64,000 nt of DNA from Scilla litardierei. Lineage: Eukaryota; Streptophyta; Magnoliopsida; Asparagales; Asparagaceae. Below are positions 10,287-22,426 of this stretch, one piece after another; the first letter of the stretch is position 1, and every line of letters begins with the position of its first letter. A model generated the notes under the pieces. That model worked only from the letters and a program-made list of their open reading frames with translations. It was not told the origin of the DNA and did not search any database. The stretch spans positions 276,837,871 to 276,901,870 of the forward strand of contig CM061141.1 of NCBI GenBank assembly GCA_030789695.1, written 5' to 3'. The translations under genes were made by a program, and so were the position numbers.

Positions 10287-12396
10287 ATGCCGCCCCGGAC
10301 ACGGCCGCGGTCGAGGAGAGCTTCCGCCAAGCGGAAGCGGTCGGATGATGCCGGCCCCTCCCACGAGGTGGAGGACTCTCCTCCGCCTTCTCCACCACAC
10401 CCCGTTCACCCAGCACAGCCTGCAGGCCCCGACCACCCTGCACAGCCTGCAGAGCCCGCACAGCCACTCCCTGCCGCTCCACAGCCACCACCTCCGGCTC
10501 CGCTTATCGGGCCGCTGGGGATTACGTTCCGGAACGATGCACACCGCGTCGCTTTCGAGCGCATTTCCCAGCGCTCGATCATACCCTCCAGGTTCGCACA
10601 CCTTGCAGACCTAGGACGCCTGGGGGTACTCGAGGGGATACTCACGTTGTACAACAACGTGGGCTGGCGAGATTTCTTCCAGGTGTCGACGGACACGTTT
10701 ATCCGTCCGACACTTGAGGTGCTTAGTTCGATCGCCCGGACCGACGAGGGATGCTCGTTTCGGTTCATGGACTGAGAGTGCCAGGTCACTCTCAGTATGA
10801 TGAGAGCTTTCTTCTCGTGGCCCGATGTCCCCGGGGCCGACCGTGGTTACGCCCCCACTCACATTCCCCCACCTTCCTTAGATGCCAGCGCCTTCTGGGC
10901 CCGGATGCCTTTGACCCTAGTAGGGCAAAGGCCTCGACCATCGTCCCCCTTGCCTCCGTATAGCCCAGCGCCTTATGGCGACTACCTTTTTGGCCAGATA
11001 TGAGCCGGGTACGATGTCCACGCCGGAGCTTTATATGCTCTACGCGATGACACGGCCCAGAGCTCTATCTAGGGAGGGCGATGAGTTGGTCCCCGCCGTC
11101 GTGATTGATGTCGCGGCCTGGTTTTTGGACCGCATCATCGTATCGGTGGGCGCTCACTCACCGATATGCTGCGGCGGTCTGATCACCTTGCTCGCCCTTA
11201 TGACCGGCGAGGACTTTCCAGATGACCTGCGACGAGCACCGGGCCCCACTTCATTGTCTATAGATGTTATGGCCCGGATGAAGATGCTTCGTCCGCACGG
11301 TGAGCGACACTGGGTCTGGCTGCACGGCCCCTACGGTGTCGATTACATGATTCTTCCGAGCCCAGCTCGGACTCAGATTGCACCGGCCCAGGTGGACTGG
11401 CTCCCGGTGATGGATCTTCTGATCCCAGCCGCATACGTGCTCGAGGCCGAGGAGGCCAAGCAGGCCCACGCTGCCCCCGCAGACCCTGTTGCACCTGCTG
11501 AGCCCGCTGCCCCTGTTGACCCCGTGGCCCCTCAACCTATCCCTGATATTTCTTCTGCTCCCGACACCTCTGTCCACACTTCTGTCGGTGTCAGGAGTAC
11601 CCTCGCTGAGCCCACCTCCACAGCTTCCACGCCTACGACCACTTCCACTACCTCCACGCCCACCACCGCTGCTGGCCCTCTGTCTGCCGAGCCCGTTTCC
11701 TCTGCCCCACCCGAGCACCCGCCGACTATCATTGAGTGCGGAGAGCCCTCTTTTGCCGTCTCCGTAGAGACCGTTGTCTCCACCTCTGTCCCCACCGCTG
11801 CTGTATTTTCTGAGAGTGTCGTGGCGTCTGTCCACACGTCTGTGTCACCAACCTCTCTGGCTGCCTCGTTGCCACTTTTGTACTCTTCTTTCGTTGCTGC
11901 TGCCTCCACTTCTTACCGTCCTGCCCGGCCTCACACTGAGGCTAGGCCCACACTTGCGAGCGCAGCACCTTTCGTCCACTTACCTGCTGAGCCCATCACC
12001 TACGCCACCCGAGTACGCCAGCCCCGCCCTACACAGCACAGACCGGTGCGTCCCTCTGCACCACCTCCCCCTGACACTGTACTTCAGAGCATTCGTGCTC
12101 TCGATGGGGCGGTGAGTGGCCTCAGAGGCGACCTTAGGACCCTGTCCGCCACCGTCACCGCGAAGGCTGGCCGCTTTGACCTGCTCCCACATATTCACTA
12201 CTGCCTCACCCAGGTCCTAGAGCGCCTCCCCCGTGTACCCACACCCACCCAGTAGGTCCCCACCCCCACTCCTACACACACCCAGCCTGCTTCTACTTCC
12301 ACACCCACACCCACACCCGCTCAGCAGCCTGTTCCACACCCACCACCACCACCACCTCCGCCTCAGGACGGAGACGGCGCAGCCCCACCCTCTTAG
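10287..12396 (+). pseudogene. Gypsy-A ORF2: Athila ORF1-like protein, broken
   Basis: Starts MPPRTRPRSRRAS, a basic patch, then a Pro/Ala/His-rich linker. Next is a conserved core: GITFRNDAHR, SRFAHLADL, NVGWRDF, PTLEVLSSI, SFRFMD, then RAFFSWP. It ends in a long Pro/Ser/Thr/Val-rich tail. The core resembles the Athila ORF1 family, whose function is unknown. Breaks compared with Gypsy-C are a TGA at 10773, a small deletion with frame change around 10905-10975, and a TAG at 12253 before the likely natural stop at 12394. It occupies the place of env-like genes, but I see no signal peptide or membrane segment. Confidence 0.75.
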
Positions 12397-14348
12397 GCAC
12401 CCTTGATGCCATCGATTCTTTTTGCCGTTGTGCTGCCCGTCTCTGCTGGGTCCTGATGCATTTTTGCCCACCACCCCATCCCCTCACTATTTTTGGGTAC
12501 ACATTTTCTATATATATCTTCATATATCCTTTTTGGGAGAGAGGGAAAGTTTTTGGTGTCACACCTTTATATCTGTATCACTCCTGTGTCTGCATGCATC
12601 ATGTCCGCATCATATTTTTCGTTTCATTATTTTCTTTTATTTTTCCTCATGCATGCATCCTCACTTACCCCTCACATTATTTGTCTGTCGGTGTGCCACA
12701 CTTTGCACATTGAGGACACTGTGCCATTTAGCTTGGGGGAGTGAGTTCTCACGTTCTTTTCGATTTACCACCTTTATTTTTAGTTTTTTCATGCCATTTT
12801 CCGCTTTTGCACTTATTTTCATCATTTTTTCTTTTATTTTACCATGCATCACGTTTTTCTTATTTCTCTGTGTGCTGCATTGTGAATAGTTTTATTTTCC
12901 CCTTTATCTTTATTTCTTTTTCATCTCATGCTAGAGATGACTTTTCTGTGATGATGATGACGTGGAGTTAGCTTTCGCTATATGCATGCTATATTTGTCA
13001 TGTCTTAGATTTTATTTCTGATATCATATGCTGTGATTTGCCTTGCATTTAGAGATAGTAACCCACACTCTTTCCACATGAAAATGGATGAAATTTTATT
13101 ATTAGCTGAGTCTGAATATTCATATGTATGCTATCACAGAAAACACACCAAGATTCACGCATTGAATGCTTATATCTGGAGTACCGTTTTCTTTTCCCAT
13201 ATCACTTCTATATGCATGATTTGTACATTTCACTTCAGGATGATTGAATGATGTTAGCTATGATAAATCTGGATTAGTTTAGCTTTTTTGTGATCGAAAC
13301 TGAGTAGATTAGATTGCCCTGCTGAAGTTGTCGTGCACGTCTTATAGAGTGAACTGAGAGATATATTTATTTCTTTCTCCACATATCTTGAACATCATTT
13401 CTCTATTTTAAAATCATTGGTGAATCTCCCCTTAGCGATTCTATTATATGGCATTTCCCCCGCTATTAATTCCTAGCTCCAAATTCCCAAAACCAAAGAA
13501 AAAAAAAATTTCTTGTATATTCTTACTTCTCTTTGAGTTGGGATCATTGTTTATATATGCTTATGAAAAAAAAGAAAAAAAAAGAGAAAAGGAGAAAAAG
13601 AAAAAGAAAAGAAAAGAGAAAAGAATTCTCAATAAAAGATCACATCTCATGTTCTCTCTTTCTTTCCCTCTTTTTGTTTTTGTTTTTTTTAGCTTCATAA
13701 AAAAATGGGGATGTAAATATTGTTTTTAATGCCACCACGCTTATAGATAAGCTTGGGGGAGGGAATCCAATGATGTGTGAGAGAGTGACTACTTGACGTT
13801 GCACGACAACCTAGGCTAAGTAATATTCTATACTCGGTGAGATTATTTTTAGCTTTACGAAGTCCAGAAATCTATGCCTAGCACTCATTTCATGAAATCC
13901 ATGCTTATCTATTCTTTCTATTCTATTGCGTGATACTCTTATACTCCTCTTAGAAAGCATTCAATTGAAAAGTGTGTGATCTGCGATATTGTATACCACT
14001 TTAAATGATTCAGACGATGTTAATTCTAAAATTATTCCGCTTTTCATGTTATATCATTATTCTTGGGTTTTCTATTTCTATTTGCACCATTATACTATGA
14101 TATCGAAATAAAATTCTTTGACATATGTTTTATATTCGGTGCATGCTATATGAGTAAGCAAAACCCACGTCCTGAGAAAATGATCTAGCAGCTTCTCTCT
14201 TCGCTTTCTTCGTTCTTCGTTTTTATTTCTTTTTTCTTTTTTCTTCATTTTCGTTTTTCGTTTCTCGCCGTTTTCGTTTTCTGAATCCACCGGGTTCGCC
14301 TTTTACTTATCTTCCTCGAAGACGAGAAGAGGTAAGCTTGGGGGATTT
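12397..14348 (+). other. Gypsy-A 3' untranslated region with repeated polypurine-like motifs
   Basis: AT-rich, with no supported coding region. At 12705-12724 a hairpin (arms GCACA/TGTGC) precedes AGCTTGGGGGAG (12730-12741). The G-rich motif recurs at 13750-13761, and finally at 14335-14345 as the presumed polypurine tract beside the 3' LTR. 13556-13630 is A/G simple sequence and 14215-14280 is T/C-rich. Large parts are conserved with Gypsy-C. Confidence 0.7.
14335..14345 (+). promoter_or_regulatory. Gypsy-A polypurine tract
   Basis: AGCTTGGGGGA ends three bases before the 3' LTR, where plus-strand DNA synthesis would be primed. The same motif is at the equivalent place in Gypsy-C (35337-35347, minus). 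Confidence 0.8.
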
Positions 14349-16173
14349 TGATCACTCCTTATTTTACATTTTTTTCCCGCGTGTTTGCATGCCATTTAGA
14401 TCGCTCAAATCATGTTTTTCACGATATATCGACGAAATTGCGATGCTTTTCACAATTTTTTGTTTTTATCGTATTTCAGGCGATTTGGAGCGATTTGGAG
14501 TGATCTCGAGATACGCCTACTCCAGAGTGTCACCAATGACCTCCCCGAGGGGTATTTTGCTATTGGAGAGGGTCGAAAGAAGAAAGAACGTCGCAGGAGC
14601 GACGAGGAGGCCAAAACAAGCTGTTTGGGCATTTTTGGTGTCTCACTCGGCCGAGTGAAGGAGTCACTCGGCCGACCAGCGAGGCACCGCTCGGCCGACC
14701 TGATCAGACACGTTTTATGTGTGCACTCGGCCGAGCGTCGGTAGCCACATCGGCCGAGTGACGAGACCCCGTCCGCCCGAGTGGCACTCAGACGAAGCCC
14801 ATCAAAAATCGCCAACTTACTGTTTTTCGTCTGCCTGAGCTTCAGAAGACCCACTCGGCCGAGTGGATAATGTCGACCGCCTGAGTACATAGAAGCCATC
14901 GGCTGAGTGACGACAACTCACTCGGCCGAGCGACCCCCGAAGTGAAGACCCCCGAAGACCCAGACTTACTGGAAATTCTCAGGGTTTGTCACTCGGCCAA
15001 GCGACTTTTGTCACTCGGCCGAGTGCGACGCGCTGCCTGTAGCGAAAATTGCGGTTTTCAGGCTACGCAGTGGCATTTTGGTCACAGTTTTTTGGACGAT
15101 TTTGGGGGGTATTTAACCCCTGTTTTTACCCTAGGTTAGGGAGCTTTTTCTCTTTATTTTTGCAGCTTTTTAGATTAACTTTTTAGCTTTTATTCTTGTG
15201 ATTGGAGAGGAGAGAAAAGTTGATTTTTTGTTGGATCCTTGGAAGAACTCTATTGGTTTGTCTCTCTCCCCTCTAAAAATACTATTTTTATTGCTTATCT
15301 CAATATTGTGATGAATTCTCTTGTTAATTCAATTGATTATTTTTGTGTTTGTGCTATGAATTGTGAGTAGTCTATACGTCTTGGGGCGTGGGGATGACCC
15401 CTACGAGCCCAATTTCAGATTTGTGATGAATTGGTAGAAATATTGCTAGAATTGCTATTAGGGTTAGATTGGGATCGATTTACTACGGATGGCTAGGAGT
15501 TCATACCGATTGGGATTTGCAAGAGATTGGATCCCAATTCGATAGGAAACCCTAGAAATCCGAATTGGGTTGGAATCGAGTTTCCGTAGTATCGGTTTGC
15601 AAGAGATTGGACCGATACTAGGGTTTCCGGTTGCAATTCCATACCGATACCCGTTTGCAAGAGATTGGATGGGTAGGAACTATCCCAACCTAGGTCGCGG
15701 CCCGAGTTTGCACGAGAATGGGCTCGGGGCGCGATTGGACGATGATGTTGATCCTAATGCTAGCTTGCCTAGGCTAGGGTTTGCAAGAGATTGGGCCCGA
15801 ACCTAGGATAGCTATAGACCGGTAACAGCGCGAGAGCGTGAGCTTGGTTTTACATTCAGTTGCAACTAGTTCATCCGAAATTCTACCCTAGCAATGTTGA
15901 TACCAATGAATCACATTGACGAGATACGGTGAGTAGCGGGGATTCCCTATTCCCTGGGCGTCTTTATTTGATTTGATATCTTCGTACTTTGTCTGACGAT
16001 TGTGACAGAATCACCAAACGCAAATTCTCTCTTTTCTGTTCTTAATATCCATGTTGTTCGGAGCAAGCACTTTCATTCGTCCTCCCTGTGTTCGATAACC
16101 CGCTCGCCGCTACACCATGCGCTTCCGGTAAAACTACACGGTCGCACTTTTGGGTTACATTCCGGAGCGATCA
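14349..16173 (+). repeat. Gypsy-A 3' LTR (1825 bp)
   Basis: Same length as the 5' LTR, offset by 11,135 bp, and followed by the target duplication AATCT (16174-16178). The hairpin array is at 15509-15808. Two stem changes relative to the 5' copy are a G-C pair becoming a G-T pair in hairpin 3 and the reverse in hairpin 4, so pairing is kept. Confidence 0.95.
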
Positions 16174-16178
16174 AATCT

Positions 16179-17219
16179 CAATGGATATAATCTGAACTCG
16201 CGACAGTCGACTGTTGAACAATCCACAGTCGACTGTTGCACAGTCAGCAAGGGTAGGTGAGAATTCATAACGGTAACTTACCACGTGGACAGTCGACTGA
16301 TGAAGCAAAGACAGTCGTCTGTTAAACCAACAGGCGACTGTACATTCTTCGACAGGCGACTGGCCGAGAGATGAGTAAGTTAGATAAATACAAGAAATCT
16401 CACAAGATACATGACAGACGACTGATGCAAGGAACACAGTCGACTGTTAATCAGAACAGGCGACTGTTTAACCTTAAACAGACGACTGTCACAATCATGA
16501 TAAATTTCCAGAGAGCTGAATCAAAGAATTGATTTACAGACAGGCGACTGTTGCAGCATAGACAGTCGACTGATCTAATAGACAGTCAACTGTATATACA
16601 GCATAAGTCGACTGGACGTAGAAGAGAGATCAAAACAGAGTTTGGGCAAGGAGAGACAGGCGACTGATGTACAACAACAGTCGACTGTCACAAGGACAGG
16701 CGCATGTGAATCATTCAACAGTAGCCTGTGCGAAATAATCAGAGAAGGCCCAAACCTGCATAGTAATAGTCTGTGCATAACAGGCGACTGTAGAACAAAA
16801 CACAGTCGACTGTTTTTGAGACAGGCGACTGTAAACTGTTCGACAGTCGGCTGTTATGAACAATCCTAGCACAAACAAAAGAGAATTGAATTGAGATCAA
16901 AGGACAAAGGTCTAGAGATGTCCTATGACCGAAAGTAGATGTGTGAGAGTGCTCCATCAAAGTTCTACTTCTAAGCTACATACTATAAGAGATAAAAGAA
17001 AAATTACATTGACGAATAATCTCTTCTTTCCATCGTATGAGCTTGAAGTCTTTATGGAGCTTCAAACATCAATCTACGATCATCCAATTCATATCATTTG
17101 CCTTCAATCACGTTTGTGAGTCATCCATTGCTAGTTGATCTTCATAGTAAGCTTAGGCAATGGATTAACTGCAAAATAGGGGATTAGTCACAAGTATTTA
17201 TGTTTGCTAATCATTAACA
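16179..17219 (-). repeat. Copia-I 5' LTR, U3 half with ACAGTCGACTGT array
   Basis: Continues the Copia-I LTR after the Gypsy-A insertion. 16200-16860 holds about 23 copies of a motif between ACAGTCGACTGT (perfect palindrome) and ACAGGCGACTGT, spaced about 29 bp on average. The rest (16870-17219) is unremarkable. The outer end is set at CA before the Copia-II 3' sequence and is inferred. Confidence 0.65.
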
Positions 17220-17389
17220 CCAAGTAGGGAGAAGTCCAATACTCAACAGGGTAGCGAAAGAGAAACCGGAGAACATTAATAACGGGCATAAAAAATTAGT
17301 GGGATAACAACCCAATAACACTTGACCGCCCGTTCCACAAAATGTTACAAACTGATATTGCAACAATTTTCTCAACAAAATATTCAACA

Positions 17390-20300
17390 TCAGATACAAC
17401 ACAGCCCTAGGGCTTGTCGCAGTTCTTCAAACATGGCAGAGTCTAAGGACTTCGTGAAAATATCTGCTAGTTGATTCGCAGTAGCTACATATTCCATGAC
17501 AAGAGACTTCTTCTCGACCAACTCTCTGATGAAGTGATGGCGGATGTCGATGTATTTTGTTCTAGAGTGCTGAACTGGGTTCTTGGAGATGTTTATAGCA
17601 CTCTGATTATCACATAGAATAGTCAATGTTCCTTGTTCCAACCCATAATCTGTCAACATTTGCTTCATCCATAAGAGCTGAGTGCAACAGCTCCCTGCTG
17701 CGATATACTCAGCCTCTGTCGTAGATAACGAAATGGAGTTCTATTTTTTACTATACCAGGAGACTAGGTTGTTGCCCACATAAAAGCATCCTCATATAGT
17801 GCTCTTTCTGTCATCAGTATTTTCTGCCCAGTCAGCATCGATGTATCCCGAGATAATGGTGGTATTATCTTTGGTGTACCACATACCATAGTCTGTTGTC
17901 CCACTGACATACCTTATAATCCTCTTCATAGCTACGATATGTGATTCTTTGGGACACGCTTGATAGCGGGCACAAACTCCGACACTGAAGCTGATATCCG
18001 ACCTGTTGGTAGTCAAATACAGGAGAATGCCTATCATGCTTCTGTATAGGATAACTTCAACATCTTTTCATCCTTCGTCCTTGTAGAGTTTTTTAGTAGT
18101 GGACATGGGGGTGCGGACATGCCTTGCACTTTTCAGACCAAATCTCTTAATAAGGTTCCTCGCATATTTGCTTTGTGAGATGAATAGGCCGTCAGCACAC
18201 TGTTTAACTTGAAGCCCAAGGAATACGTTCAATTCACCAACCATGCTTATTTCAAATTCCTTCTGCATGAGGGTGATGAACTCATGTACCAACGGTTGTG
18301 ACATTGACCCGAAGACTATATCATCGACATAGATCTGGGCAACCATAGCACTTGACCTTTTCCGTTGAACAAACAAGGTTTTTTCAGCCCCTCCTCGTTC
18401 ATATCCCTTTTTCAGAAGATATGTAGTTAATCTCTCGTACCAAGCCCTCGGTGCTTGTTTCAATCCGTAAAGCGCCTTCTTCAAACGGTAGACGTGATTC
18501 GGAAGAAAATGATCTGTAAAGCCTTTTGGTTGTTCGACATATACTTCTTCATTCAATAGCCCATTCAAGAACGCGCTCTTCACATCTATTTGGTGTAGTT
18601 TGAAGTTCAGACCACACGCAACTGCCATCAGTAATCTAATGGATTCCAACCAAGTGACTGGGGAAATGTCTCATCAAAATCAACCCCTTCGACTTGGGTA
18701 TATCCTTGAGCCACTAGCTGGGCCTTATTGCGAGTCACATTCCCCTTCTCATTAATTTTATTCTTGAAGATCCATTTTGTCCCGATAACATTTGTTTCTT
18801 TATGTCTCTCCACCAGGCTCCAGACATCATTACGTTGAAATTGGTTCAACTCCTTTTGCTTGGCCGAAGCCTAGAAATCATCAACAATAGTTTCCTTCAC
18901 ATTTTTGGGTTCAACAGTAGAGAGAAAACACGCATACCCGGCCAGATCTCTGTAGTTGACACGGCTAGTACCTCTTGTCCGGTGGCTATCGTGAATTTCA
19001 CCAATGATCAGCTCAGGAGGATGATCGTGAATAACTTTCATGATTCCCTCAGCATCTTGGGCATTTCCAGCCTCAGCTTGAGCTATCTCAAATGTGGTTG
19101 TATCCTGTGTTGCAACATTTTGTTCAACATTGTTATGATTATTCTTACTTGTTGCAACATCATTTTCAGTACGACCCTTCTCATCAGTGCTGTCTTCTTG
19201 AACAACCTTTTCTCTACTTAGGATGGCCTCTCCCTGATCAAAATCATCTACCACTATATTGATAGATTCCATCATAACATCTGTGCGTTGATTCAACACT
19301 CTGAAGGCACGACTCCTTGTAGAATATCCAAGAAGGATTCCTTTGTCGCTCTTGGCATCGAACTTCCGTCTGGAAGTACGATCTTGCAAGATATAGCATT
19401 TACTTTCAAAGATGTGGAAGTAGGATACATCAGGTTTCATACCTTTCCAGATCTCGTAGGGAGTTTTCTCAGTCCTTGGCCAAAAATAAACCCTATTGAT
19501 AGTATAGCAAGCCGTATTGATGGCTTCAGCCCACCACTTAACATTGATGCCTCGAGCATTCAACATAACCAGTGACATTTCTTGAAGCGTGCGATTCTTC
19601 CTTTCAACCACTCCGTTTTGTTGAGGAGTCTTCGGAGCCAAGAATTCATGTCTTATACCATGTGCTTCACAATATTCAGAGAAGAAGTGATTCTCAAACT
19701 CCTTTCCATGATCACTCCAGATCCCGATGATTTTGCCGATGATGTCTCCTTTTTCAACTTGAAGACGAGTGCACAATCTTTTGAAAGCATCAAACGTGTC
19801 TGATTTCTCCTTAAGAAAATCTACCCAAGTAAACCGAGAAAAATCATCAACACATACGAAGATATACTTCTTACCTCCCACGCTAGTTTCTGATGTGGGT
19901 CCGATCAGGTCCTTGTGTAGCAGCTCCAGATTTTTTGAGGTAGTGGTTATTTGAATTTGCTTGTGGCTCATCTTCTTCTGCTTTCCCAGTTGACATGATT
20001 CACAAACACCTTCTTTCTTCTTGGTTAGGGTTGGCATTCAACGAACAGCTCCGGCTTGAGAGATCTTCATTAAGGTCTTGAAATTGACATGGCCCAGTTT
20101 TTGATGCCACTGTTCTGAAACATCAGCAGTGATATTGAAACACTGGTTAAGATCTTGCAGAAGATAGCAGTTGTCGTTTGACCTTTTTCCAGTAAGAATA
20201 CAAACATCATATCCATTGAAAACAAGACATTCATCTTTGGTAAAGCAGACAAGTAATCATTGGTCACACAACTGACTTATGCTGATGAGGTTGGCCTTCA

Positions 20301-20655
20301 AGTTTTCTACATGCATCACGTCTTTCAGCTTTAAGGACCTTGTCACATTTAGATTCCCTTTTCCAACTACCTTGCTTCTCTAACCATCGCCAAAGGTAAC
20401 ATGACCTTTGTTGCCGACAGTATACTCTGAAAGAAGTCCCTTGTTTCCAGTCATGTGTCGAGAACACCCACTGTCAAAATACCACAGATTTTCTGAGAAT
20501 GTAACTAGTGAAGTATATGCCACCATGCTTACCAGCTCAGATTTCTTAACCCATATCATGATTGTTCTCTTGTTGGGATGGGTGACACTTCTGCCTTCAT
20601 TCCAGTGCTTCATGCGTTTGAAGCAACTCCAGTCATTGTGTCCAACTTGCCTACA
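17390..20655 (-). pseudogene. pol: Copia-II pol: protease, integrase, RT, RNase H, many stops
   Basis: The order on the minus strand is that of Ty1/copia. A zinc-knuckle remnant (CRQVGHNDWSC) and protease (WYFDSGCSRHMTG, 20380-20613) come first. Integrase follows with its finger (CESCQLGKQ) and core (VCVDDFSRFTWV, WSDHGKEFEN, QNGVVERKNRTL; 18871-20037). RT (LVAQGYTQVEGVDFDE, then [11 protein letters not shown] and YVDDIVFGS; 18068-18849) and RNase H (ADWAENTDDRKST; TILCDNQSAINISKNP; to 17390) close the order. One frame is broken by stops near 20656, 20380, 20265, 20038, 18871, 18068 and 17792, and by a frameshift around 18640. It could not encode working enzymes. The active-site residues are still readable. 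Confidence 0.9.
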
Positions 20656-22382
20656 TTAGTTACATATCGGCCGCCTGTATGTTGAAACTTTTGTTGAACC
20701 TTTTGTTGGACCTTTTCTTTTCTTCCCTTTTGACTCATCCCCGTTGAGCTGACTCTGTTTTTCAAGCTCCTTAGTAATGGGTACACGTCTTGTCTTGGAG
20801 GTATGTAGGTGGCTCCCTCTGTTGTATCCAACTCCTGTTCGATCTCCAGACACCTTACCCATGTTGAGAATATCATCAAGTTTAGACTTCCCGGAGTTCC
20901 ATTTGTTGAGGGTGCTTTTCGCCTTCTCAGCTCTAAGCAGTGTTCTCTTCAGACTATTCTTAAGATTTCGGAGACTCAATTTTGTCTTCAATAGTTTAGC
21001 CCTTGTCTCATCCCTCTCACTTCTCATCTTGGCACATTCATTCTTCAACTTCTTGTTCATTGCACAGATATCCATCCATTTGTTGAACATAGTCTGATAA
21101 GCTGACCGAATATCCTCTTCACCAACATCTCCCTCACTTTCACCTTCAGAGTCGACCTCAGTGTCGTATGTTGTACTATTTGTTTCAACATCATGTCTCA
21201 CATTTTCTTGTTTAGTACTTGATGTTGGAGCAAATGTTGTAACCTTATGTTCAACATTTCTAGAAAGGTCATACTCAGACTTGTTTTTCAGGGTAGCGGT
21301 GAAAGCAACATAGTTGCTGGTTATGTCTTCATCTTCCGCACTTCCTTCAGAATCTTCATTGCTCCAGGTGCTGGCTAGAGATTTTCCTTTTTGCTTCTTA
21401 AGAGTATTGGCACATTCAACTTGTATATGGCCAAATCCTTCACACTCTCCACATTGAATTCTCTTTCCTTTGTTTTTAGAATCATACCTCTGAGTAGGGC
21501 GGCTAGTAGTCTTTTCACCAATAGGAGGACCTGAATGTAACACCTTATTTGCAGGTTTGAGATTCTGACCTCTGTTACTAATCTTCCTCATCATCCTACT
21601 GACGTTTTTGGTGAGTAACGCAATGTCATCTTCAAGCTTCGACTCATTATCAGATTTGGAAGATTCACTTGCCTCTGCTGTTAGTGCTACTCCCTTCTCC
21701 CTTCTGTTCTGCTTGAGATTCATCTCATAGGTTGGCAAAGAACCCATGAGTTCATCCAGTCTCATGGTGGAGGTATTTCTCACTTCTTCAATAGCCGCAA
21801 TTTAGCAGAAAATTTTTCGGGTAGGGACCTCTGCATCTTCTCCACAAGCTTCTTTTGAGAGTATTTCTTGCCCAGTTGAAATGCCTGGTTAGCTATATCC
21901 CTTAATCTTCCATTGAATTCCGTCACAGTATCGTTTTTATTCATTCTCAAATTCTCAAACTGAGATGCGAGCATTTGAAGTTTAGAAGCCTTAACTGTAC
22001 TGGTCGCCTCATGAACGTTTTGAAGAATGTCCCAGGCTTCTTTTGCGTGCTTACATGTTGATATCAACTTGAACTGCTCTTCATCGACTGCAGTGAAAAT
22101 GACATTCACTGCCTTTGGGTTTTCTAATGCTGCACGCTCTTCTTCTGGATCCCAGTCTCTCACAGGTTTGAGATATTCCTTGCCTTTCTTGTTAACTTCA
22201 GTTGGAGGGCTCCATCCTTCAACAGTAGCCACCCAAGCTTTTTCATCCAGGGACTTGATAAAGGCTCGCATACGCGACTTCCAATATGTGTAGTTAGATC
22301 CGGTGAGTAAGGGAGGACGAGTAACAGAGGCACCTTCTTTAGTATTCATCATGTGCGTACTAACACACAAGATCACACCCAC
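20656..22382 (-). pseudogene. gag: Copia-II gag, frameshifted
   Basis: Starts near MMNTKEGASVTRPPLLTG; the ten residues before it run into the leader. The N-terminal UBN2/DUF4219 capsid region contains YTYWKSRMRAF and EAWDILQNVHEATSTVKASKL. A one-base frame change lies near 21790. The second part has MRLDELMGSLPTYEMNL, a zinc knuckle CGECEGFGHIQVEC, an acidic stretch and a coiled-coil-like Lys/Glu/Arg region (about 20900-21100). It ends at a TAA inside a second zinc knuckle at 20656. Confidence 0.88.
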
Positions 22383-22412
22383 TTTGATAGAATAAAGTTA
22401 TGCGGATGACCT

Positions 22413-22424
22413 GCTCTGATACCA
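22413..22424 (-). promoter_or_regulatory. Copia-II primer binding site
   Basis: The minus strand reads TGGTATCAGAGC, complementary to initiator tRNA-Met, two bases from the LTR. Confidence 0.9.
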
Positions 22425-22426
22425 AA

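Larger units (their letters stand above)
3214..16173 (+). mobile_element. Gypsy-A: complete Ty3/gypsy Athila-type element without gag or protease
   Basis: A full-length 12,960-bp element. It has two 1825-bp LTRs starting TGATCACTCC and ending GGAGCGATCA, and a 5-bp target duplication AATCT on both sides. Order: LTR, tRNA-Asp type primer site, pol (N-terminal segment of unknown function, RT, RNase H, integrase, long tail), spacer with promoter-like features, ORF2 (Athila ORF1-like), long 3' region, polypurine tract, LTR. By eye the two LTRs differ at roughly 2% of positions, so the insertion is neither brand new nor ancient. Coding regions carry several stops and frameshifts. It is inserted in the Copia-I LTR. 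Confidence 0.95.
1..17219 (-). mobile_element. Copia-I: Ty1/copia element, 3' part off the left edge, split by Gypsy-A
   Basis: A minus-strand Ty1/copia retrotransposon. Reading leftwards from 17219 it has a 5' LTR (17219-16179 and 3213-2469, split by Gypsy-A), a primer binding site and gag. Bases 1-103 continue the gag-pol region in decayed form, and the rest lies outside the window. The LTR halves are joined by logic: the left half ends with TATA and start-proximal sequence, and the right half supplies a palindrome-rich U3 as in Copia-IV. The outer boundary near 17219 is chosen from a terminal CA and the change to Copia-II 3' sequence. It is the least certain edge, since no second LTR is present for comparison. 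Confidence 0.75.

Noticed and set aside
10287..12396. ORF2 as a viral-type envelope gene
   Set aside because: No signal peptide, membrane helix or cleavage motif is seen; the similarity is to Athila ORF1.
13448..13729. Lys-rich frame
   Set aside because: It translates A/G simple sequence in the Gypsy-A 3' region.
15570..15806. Open frame over the hairpin array and other short frames in Gypsy LTRs (for example 3315-3764, 34731-35141)
   Set aside because: Repeated words such as FARDW and SAEW/LGRV are translations of the hairpin loop and CTCGGCCGAG motif, not proteins.
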